A DNA stretch of 64,000 nt, taken from contig NC_081543.1 in the NCBI RefSeq assembly GCF_901000735.1, positions 17,698,457-17,762,456 on the forward strand. The letters are read 5' to 3'. The notes beneath the pieces are model-generated. The model had not been told where the DNA came from, made no database searches, and worked only from the letters and a program-made list of their open reading frames with translations. Within the stretch, counting starts at the first letter, position 1. Each line of letters starts with the position of its first letter. The stretch is from Corylus avellana (taxonomy: Eukaryota > Streptophyta > Magnoliopsida > Fagales > Betulaceae). Made by a program: the position numbers and the translations under genes. Shown piece by piece: positions 57,850 through 64,000 of this stretch.

Positions 57850-59303
57850 TAACCATATACCAATTATATATATATATATACCAATTAAATTTTGTTATCT
57901 AATATTTTTTTTTAAAAACTAAATAATTAATATTATTAATTAATTAATTTTTGACATGTGAAATAATGGCACGTCAATAATTATTGACGTGTCGCATGTC
58001 AATAATTATTGACGTGTTACATTTGACCGTCAAGAAAATATATTGAAAATAATAAGAGAAAAAAATTATATGATCACTTATTTTTTTAAAAAAATACTAT
58101 ATACTTAAAACTAAGATAATACATATATGTATTAATATTCCCACAATATTGAAAACGTGATATGTATTAATACCATATCTCTAATTAAGAACCATATATA
58201 TTTTGTTGCCTACTATTAATTAATAGCCATAAATTAAAGAATATAAAGCGCATATATAAAACATTGCATAATTTTTATTATTAATTAAAAACCATAAATA
58301 TTTTGTTACGTAATATTTATTAATAACCATAAATTAAAGAATTCAAAGCACATATAATAACCACATATAGTGAAAGCATGGCATCTAAGAGACAAGAGCA
58401 TTAACTAGTTTTATAAAATTTTAATGGGTTTGAATATATCTCTTAATATATGACGACATATACCAATTATACATATACCAATTAAATTTTGTTACTTAAT
58501 ATAGGTACCAATTAATATTGTTATCTAATTTTGTTAACCAATTAATTCAATTTTGTTACTTAAATAGGTACAAAAAATAATTAATATTATTAATTAATTA
58601 ATTTTTGACGTGTGAAATAATGGCACGTCAATAATTATTGACGTGTCATTTTCACACGTCAATAATTATTGACGTGTTAAAATGTCACATCAAAAATTAT
58701 TGACTTGTCAAAATGTGACATATCAAGAAATTATTGGCGTGTTACTTTTGACATGTCAATAAAATATATTGAAAATAATAAGAGAAAAAAATTATATGAT
58801 CACTTATTTTTTTAAAAATACTATATACTTAAAACTAAGATAATACATAAATGTATTAATTCCTACAATATGAAAACGTTATAGGTATTAATACTATATC
58901 ACTTTAATTAATAACCATATATATTTTGTTTCCTACTATTAATTAATAGCCACAAATTAAATAATATAAAGCACATATATATAATAACCATATATAGTGA
59001 AAACATTGCATAATTTTTATTACTAATTAATAGCCATATATATTTTGTTACCTAATATTAATTAATAACCATAAATTAAAGAATTCAAAGCACATATAAT
59101 AACCATATATAGTGAAAGCATTGCATATAAGAGACAAGAGCATTAACTAGTTTATAAAATTTTAATGGGTTTGAATATATCTCTTAATATATGACGACAT
59201 ATATCAATTATACATATATCAATTAAATTTTCTTACTTAATATAGGTACCAATTAATATTGTTATCTAATTTTTTTAACCAATTAATTAAATTTTGCTAC
59301 TTT
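57850..59303 (-). mobile_element. Inverted arm of the CACTA-like element
   Basis: Reads as the reverse complement of about 56084-57606, including ACGTCAATAATTATTGACGT palindromes, GTTACTTAATATAGGTACC and CCATATATAGTGAAAGCA. Against 55740-57749 it differs at several percent of positions by eye, clearly more than copies 1 and 2 differ from each other. It is cut at its outer end by a gap at the point matching a poly-A run in the left arm. Confidence 0.82.
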
Positions 59304-59403
59304 NNNNNNNNNNNNNNNNNNNNNNNNNNNNNNNNNNNNNNNNNNNNNNNNNNNNNNNNNNNNNNNNNNNNNNNNNNNNNNNNNNNNNNNNNNNNNNNNN
59401 NNN
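59304..59403. other. Assembly gap, 100 N
   Basis: Exactly 100 N. It falls at a position equivalent to the A run (about 51950-51965) of the direct copies. The outer part of the inverted arm and its CACTA end are presumably lost here. Confidence 0.99.
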
Positions 59404-59639
59404 GGTGCAGTCTACGAAGGTGCGCTCGAGTGCAGGCGTGCTGATCTATCAGTAATGCTACCTGCTGCATGCGTGTGCTCGAGCTTAAACTTATTGCTTT
59501 AGGTAGGGGCACAACCAAATTTGTTTTTACATGGGGGTCCAAACCTACCGAAATAAATATATATATAATTTTTCTGTGTGGATTAAAAGATAGTGACTAT
59601 ATATCTATAAAGACTCAAACCATATCTATTAGGATGAAA

Positions 59640-59670
<31 letters not shown>

Positions 59671-60949
59671 ATACTTGAGATATTAGCATTATGGAGATAC
59701 AAAAAATACTTTAAAAAATAAAACAAATAAAGTAATACAAATGGAGCCGAATTTATACAAGTTCAGCTCTTTTAATAAATGAGCTGAGATTTATGTTCAA
59801 GGTCAATTAGTTCAATAGATAAACCGAACTTAAATCGAATCTATACAAGTCGAGCTTGAGCTATTTAGGAACAACACGATTCATTTACAACCTTACGGAT
59901 AAGTGTTAGTACTTGATGGCTGGTGGATTTCTAAGTCTAATAATAGATTGAATGTGCATGCAAATGGTGCATGACCCTTTGTTAGTGTCTTAGCGAGGCC
60001 TTTTGGTGCTTACCTCTAGCTAGTAGGCCAGGAGACGACATGTAGTAGAATGTTAAGAAGCAATTAGGAATGATAATGATTAATTACTCTGTCGTTGCTC
60101 CCAAATAACCCTTGTACTAAGACTAAGCTTGGGCCCACTATTAGGCCCAAGACTAATCCTTTCTGGGCCGACCTTATATCCTTTCGGTCAAGTGTCAACG
60201 ATATCTTCATCTTTGTGCTTGTAGTCTTCCACGTGCAGAGCAAAGCTAAAAAAAAAATAAAAAAATTCATGGTTTGCCGGGGTTAACGTGGCAATTTTTG
60301 ACATGACTCACGAATTGAACATGAACTCAACACGAAATTAAAGGGTTATGATTGAGCAATCTGACTCGTTTAATTAAATGGGTTAGGTTATGGTTGACAT
60401 ATATAATCTTATATTCATGTTTCGACACGCCCCAAATCTAATACATGACATAATAGTAGGAAATTTTTAATACAACCCACGAATCCAATACAAAATTAAA
60501 AGGTTAGGATTGATGGGTTTGTCCCGTTTAATTAAATGGGTCGTGTTAGAGTTGACCTATGTAATCTTATACATATGTCTCAATATGAATGAAATTCGAC
60601 ACGCGAACACGATTTGTCACTTTCAATCAAAGCCCTTATACTAAAAATGTATATTTTCATCACACTTTTAAAAAGCTTTGAAATTACCATCGACCCACCA
60701 TATAAAGTTTAGGCCTCAAAATATATCGAGCTAGCTTGGACACTCAGTTGCAGATAAGCAGTTTACTTGGTCCCGCTGCTTCTATAACACTGAAGTAATA
60801 AGCATAGGAAAGCTAAATAGAAGAGAAAAAGATGCATGAAAAGATTCATTACCAATAGCTAGCTTGCAATATGTTGGGAAAAAAAAATTATAATAAAAGG
60901 AAGTGCCTTCCACAGCTTTAGAATCAAAATGTACAGGGCCCAGGATTTT
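59404..60949. other. Intergenic with dispersed repeats
   Basis: No gene is recognised. A repeat with AATTAAATGGGTYRKGTTA and TAATCTTATA occurs twice in tandem-like order (about 60290-60430 and 60470-60590); it resembles the dispersed 'GACCCG/CGGGTC' type of plant repeats also seen near 44880. A CGAGCT-rich patch lies near 59750-59860. A T run sits at 59639-59663. The 3' UTR of the gene at 60950 is expected at the right edge. Confidence 0.5.
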
Positions 60950-61444
60950 CTAATCATACATAATTGTGTCATATGTTTCCTGCCACAAAGATCTGTACCC
61001 TTGCTCTTGATCTAAGGCAATACCATAATTCATGTGAGAATAATCACTAAGACCACCAAATTCAATCACACCATCCATCTCAATTTCACAAGGTTCCATG
61101 TACCAAGGCACTGGCTGAGGCTCCATATCAACCCATCCAAAACCAAGCTGATCATGTGGCACCGCGCAATCATGACCGTCCATGTGTCGTCTCAACCGAC
61201 CATCTTCTACGTCGCCGATGAACTCAGGGTCTAGAGTTAAATTGCAACCTTCCATTGTATCGGAATTGATCTCCGCTTCCAGGGACCGAATGATGTTATT
61301 TAATCCGTCCTCGTCGCGCTCCTCACCTTGTGATTCTTCCAAAAAGGACATGAGCATGGCACCATCAATTTCTGAAACTTCAATCCCTTGGAAGTCAGCA
61401 TCACCAGTGTTGCATGCCAAGCTTTCAGGCATTGGAGAAGCCAT
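60950..61444 (-). CDS. Small acidic plant protein of unknown function, 164 aa, complete
   Basis: The frame runs from MASPMPESLACNTGDADFQG to SLWQETYDTIMYD and a TAG stop. An upstream in-frame ATG at 61504 would add 20 residues (MCFLLILHF...). I prefer 61444 because the added part reads like leader or intron sequence with a TTTCATTTCAG acceptor-like site. Visible features are an acidic N-terminal half with DGAMLMSFLEESQGEE and LNNIIRSLEAEI (helical, EDLL-like spacing), aromatic-rich WVDMEPQPVPWYMEP, and the C-terminal motif. I believe this is a conserved plant-specific family, but I cannot name it or give a function. A nuclear regulatory role is only suggested by the acidic composition. No introns or breaks are seen. 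Confidence 0.78.
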   Translation of the reverse strand: MASPMPESLACNTGDADFQGIEVSEIDGAMLMSFLEESQGEERDEDGLNNIIRSLEAEINSDTMEGCNLTLDPEFIGDVEDGRLRRHMDGHDCAVPHDQLGFGWVDMEPQPVPWYMEPCEIEMDGVIEFGGLSDYSHMNYGIALDQEQGYRSLWQETYDTIMYD

Positions 61445-61530
61445 TTGGAAGAAGAATTTTCTTTGGCAAACTGAAATGAAATGAAGAATGAGAAGGAAGC
61501 ACAATTACTCTGGCAAAAGAAATGTAGAGC

Positions 61531-61538
61531 TTTAAATA
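61531..61538 (-). promoter_or_regulatory. TATA-box candidate for the gene at 60950-61444
   Basis: TATTTAAA on the minus strand, 87 bases upstream of the chosen start codon. With a transcription start about 30 bases downstream it would leave a leader of about 55 bases. Confidence 0.6.
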
Positions 61539-61699
61539 GGGATATCATGTTGGATCACCCAATTATGCGCACATGTGCACTAAATAATTTAATGAAAAAA
61601 CTAATAATATTAACATCATGGGACCACAGGAAAGTTCGGAATTCCATCTTGGAAATATTATATAAATCTCTAATTGTTCACTCCATCAAAGAAGGGCTT

Positions 61700-62089
61700 C
61701 ACAAGTAAGCAAAATCCGGAAATAATGCCCGGATAATCGAGGCACAAGACTGAAAGCAAAGTCGAATATAATCTTATTTATTTTATAATTAGGATTTAAA
61801 GTATGTGCATTTATCAGTATGAATAATGTCCTTTTAAAAAATTTTAGTCCACATATCTGTTTCAAATTATCAACTAAGGGACAACGTTCGTCCAAATTTT
61901 AGATTGCAACAAAACAAATGCTACATGGTGTTCTCATGGACCTACGCAGATATTATTCTTTTAAAAAAATACGAGGACTAGTAAGATAAGTTCTTTTTTT
62001 ATTTTTATTTTTTTTTTAATTTTAATTTTAAAGAAAACAATATCCGTCATGTAAGATTAGGAAAATAATATCATGTAGCATTCCTCTGG
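61700..62089. other. Intergenic, nothing recognised
   Basis: AT-rich, upstream of the small acidic protein gene. It may hold its distal promoter. Confidence 0.5.
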
Positions 62090-62450
62090 CGAGAATGTCC
62101 TCTCAAGCTATCAAAAAATTGTTAATATCCTCCTATGGCCGGCAAAAAGACAAAAATAAAATAAAAAATTCCTAAAATTTTTTCAATAAGATAAAAATAT
62201 CTCAATAAACTCAAAAATAAAAAAATAAAACTAAAATAAATTTTTTTTTTGAAAAAGAAAAAGTAGTGGTGATCGACTCGTAAGTAGTGGTAGCAATTGT
62301 TTTGGGGTGGTTTGGCCACTACTATGAGGTGTTAGGCATGGTTCGACCACTTAATATTTTTTTTTATTAATTTTTTAAAATTTTTATTAAAGGTATTTTT
62401 AAGATATTGGGGAATATTGACAATCGAATAATATTTCGAGGGAGTACCCC
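62090..62450. mobile_element. Degenerate MULE-type MITE, relative of 47926-48588
   Basis: The left part, GAATGTCCTCTCAAGCTATC followed by AAAAAATTGTTAATATCCTC, matches the inner arm of the complete MITE in the P450 intron. The right part, GGGAATATTGACAAT ... GGGAGTACCCC, corresponds to the opposite arm. Ends are eroded and no target duplication is visible. Confidence 0.55.
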
Positions 62451-63377
62451 AACTTTTTCCAAAATTTAAATAATCCATAGGTCCAATAAGAGAGAGACAG
62501 GAGTAGGTCAAAATCAAATAAGTGATGAAGAGAAAGAGAGAAAAAAGTAGGGTATATTTTCTTTGGATTTGGTTTTACTATATTAGATAAGATTCGTCAA
62601 AGCTCTTTATACAGGTGTGCATGTTTGATCACCATAATATAAGATACACAGAATCTGGGTATATGTAAGTGGAAGTTGAATAAATTCTATCTATCAAAAG
62701 CATGAACATGTGTTGGGTGTTGAGAAGATATGCCTCCAACATCCATGAAACCCCAAAACAAGTGGCTCCCATTTAAATATATAAAATAATTAGGGTTTTG
62801 ATGCCCATTTTACCGACCAACCAACGCACCGTTTACTGCACATGGTGCCACCCAGCATTACATGTTTGGTGGGATTCAGATTTAGATCTTATTATCCCTT
62901 CAAATGGAGGGTGACTCTGCCTACAACACATGTGTTGTGTCCTTAGCCCATTTGACTCCAATTCTATATAATTTTCCCAATTAAATATGATAATCAGGCT
63001 TTATTTAAGGCACTGCACTGCCATTTTATAATCTATTGCATGTAATTAACTTAGTTCATGCCAGTAGAATTGCAATTAAATATATTTGTTATTCTCCATT
63101 CGAAAGGAGTGATTATGAGAGAGCGAATATGGGATCCAAATAATTGCTCCTGCCACTATATTAAAAACCATAAATTGTCGTGCTTGAGTATTTAGTATAA
63201 CAAGTTGATATAATTTCATGGGGAAAAAAAAAAAAAAAAAAACTGTAGAAGTACTTGAGGTTTAATCTTTTTATCAAATCACTTTAAAATTAAGGAAATT
63301 ACTCCTTAAGGTATGCTAGCCATGTTATTATATCACCCCCTCTATTAATGTTTTTTTTTTAAAAATTTGACACATAG
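62451..63377. other. Intergenic, nothing recognised
   Basis: AT-rich DNA with an A run at about 63222-63241. No coding region or RNA gene is recognised. Confidence 0.5.
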
Positions 63378-63511
63378 AGCATGTTTGACATTGCATTGAG
63401 AAGTAGAGCCTTTTAGAAAAAAACCTTCAATTTTAAGCTTTTTTAAAAGTGCGTTTTGTTCATTTTTAAAGTAAAAAAGTCAAAGAAAGTTCTTTTGAAA
63501 TTTTTTACTAA

Positions 63512-63833
63512 GAGCATGTTTGGAATTATCTTTGAGAAATAGAGCTTTTAAATAAAAAAAACGTTTTTTTTTTTTTTTTTTCACAAAAGCTCCATTTTAA
63601 AGATTTTTCCAAAAGTGCGTTTTGACCATTTTTAGGCTTTTTTGACCCTTAAAAGTGCTTTCAATTTTTTTTATCAAACGAGTACTTTTTTTCTTCAAAC
63701 GGACTTTTTGAGTGTTAAACGCACTTTTATACCTCTCGAATACACACCTAAACATACCAGCATTTTGTTTGGCATAGCTTTCTAGGTATTAAAAGTACTT
63801 TTTACCCTCCCTAACGCAATTTCAAACAAGCTC
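63512..63833. mobile_element. Tourist-like MITE, about 322 bp, with a partial copy beside it
   Basis: Left end GAGCATGTTTGGAATT at 63512 after TAA; right end, on the other strand, GAGCTTGTTTGAAATT ending at 63833, followed by TTA. The interior is an imperfect hairpin of AAAAGTGCGTTTT-type sequence. A truncated relative, starting GAGCATGTTTGACATTGC at about 63379 and running to 63510, lies immediately left, so one copy probably inserted into or beside the other. Confidence 0.7.
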
Positions 63834-64000
63834 TTAGAAATAAGGTCTCGTCAAACTCAATAAAATAGCTCCACATGAACAGAAATGATACCTCAACCAA
63901 AGAAATCAAAATGAAAATAGAAAATTTCAAAAGAAGAAGAAGAAGAAAAGGGCAAGGGTGGCTGAGGACACTCTTTCCACTATGCTCTTAAGTACTCTAG
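63834..64000. other. Right edge, nothing recognised
   Basis: A short AT-rich end with a GAAGAAGAAGAAGAA run. No gene can be assigned. Confidence 0.4.

Noticed and set aside
51621..59303. Regularly spaced palindromes that could suggest a CRISPR array
   Set aside because: Repeats vary in length and spacing, spacers are not unique, and they sit inside a plant CACTA-like element.
57850..59303. Third allele of the CACTA-like element placed in the wrong orientation
   Set aside because: It differs from both direct copies more than they differ from each other, so an inverted arm is the better reading. Not fully excluded.

Overview
This window is nuclear DNA from a flowering plant, most likely a eudicot. 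It is AT-rich, has GT/AG-spliced genes with introns up to 4 kb, carries many plant transposon families, and encodes recognisable plant proteins. It is a scaffold with six runs of N (four of exactly 100, one of 452, one of 20). At least two gaps lie between near-identical duplicated sequences, so part of the structure is probably an assembly effect. I cannot name the species.

Layout. (1) 1-14.9 kb: the 5' two fifths of a minus-strand callose synthase, best matched to CALS8/GSL4. Fifteen exons join in frame for about 668 residues; the catalytic part lies off the left edge. Its introns hold MULE-type and Tourist-type MITEs. (2) 15.6-22.1 kb: a 2.7 kb non-coding segment present twice in direct orientation around a gap. 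The first copy ends in a CACTA transposon end, and the second carries the empty insertion site. (3) 22.1-26 kb: LTR remnants, a hAT-like element with an 8-bp target duplication, a tRNA-derived SINE with a 16-bp duplication, and a copia LTR. (4) 25.99-33.22 kb: one 7.2 kb CACTA element with matching 3-bp target duplications. It lacks a recognisable transposase but holds pieces of host genes (the C-terminal part of an ARMADILLO REPEAT ONLY protein and the first exon of a small membrane protein), so it looks like a gene-capturing (Pack-type) CACTA. (5) 34.2-44.6 kb: a second CACTA family with a decayed TNP2-like transposase split by a solo LTR, joined to the 3' end of a Ty3/gypsy element with an antisense ORF and an LTR. 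(6) 45.4-54 kb: a CYP72A-type cytochrome P450 on the minus strand. Only exons 1 and 2 are seen. Exon 1 occurs twice: one copy is frameshifted by 5 bp, the other is open. (7) 51.6-59.3 kb: a CACTA-like element made of ACGTCA palindromes and AT-rich units, present as two direct copies plus an inverted arm. (8) 60.9-61.5 kb: a complete small acidic plant protein of unknown function. The right end is intergenic with MITEs.

No operon-like cooperation is expected. The host genes are independent, and the dominant story is transposon nesting, gene-fragment capture and unresolved haplotypes. I found no microbial system, CRISPR array, rRNA gene or convincing tRNA gene.
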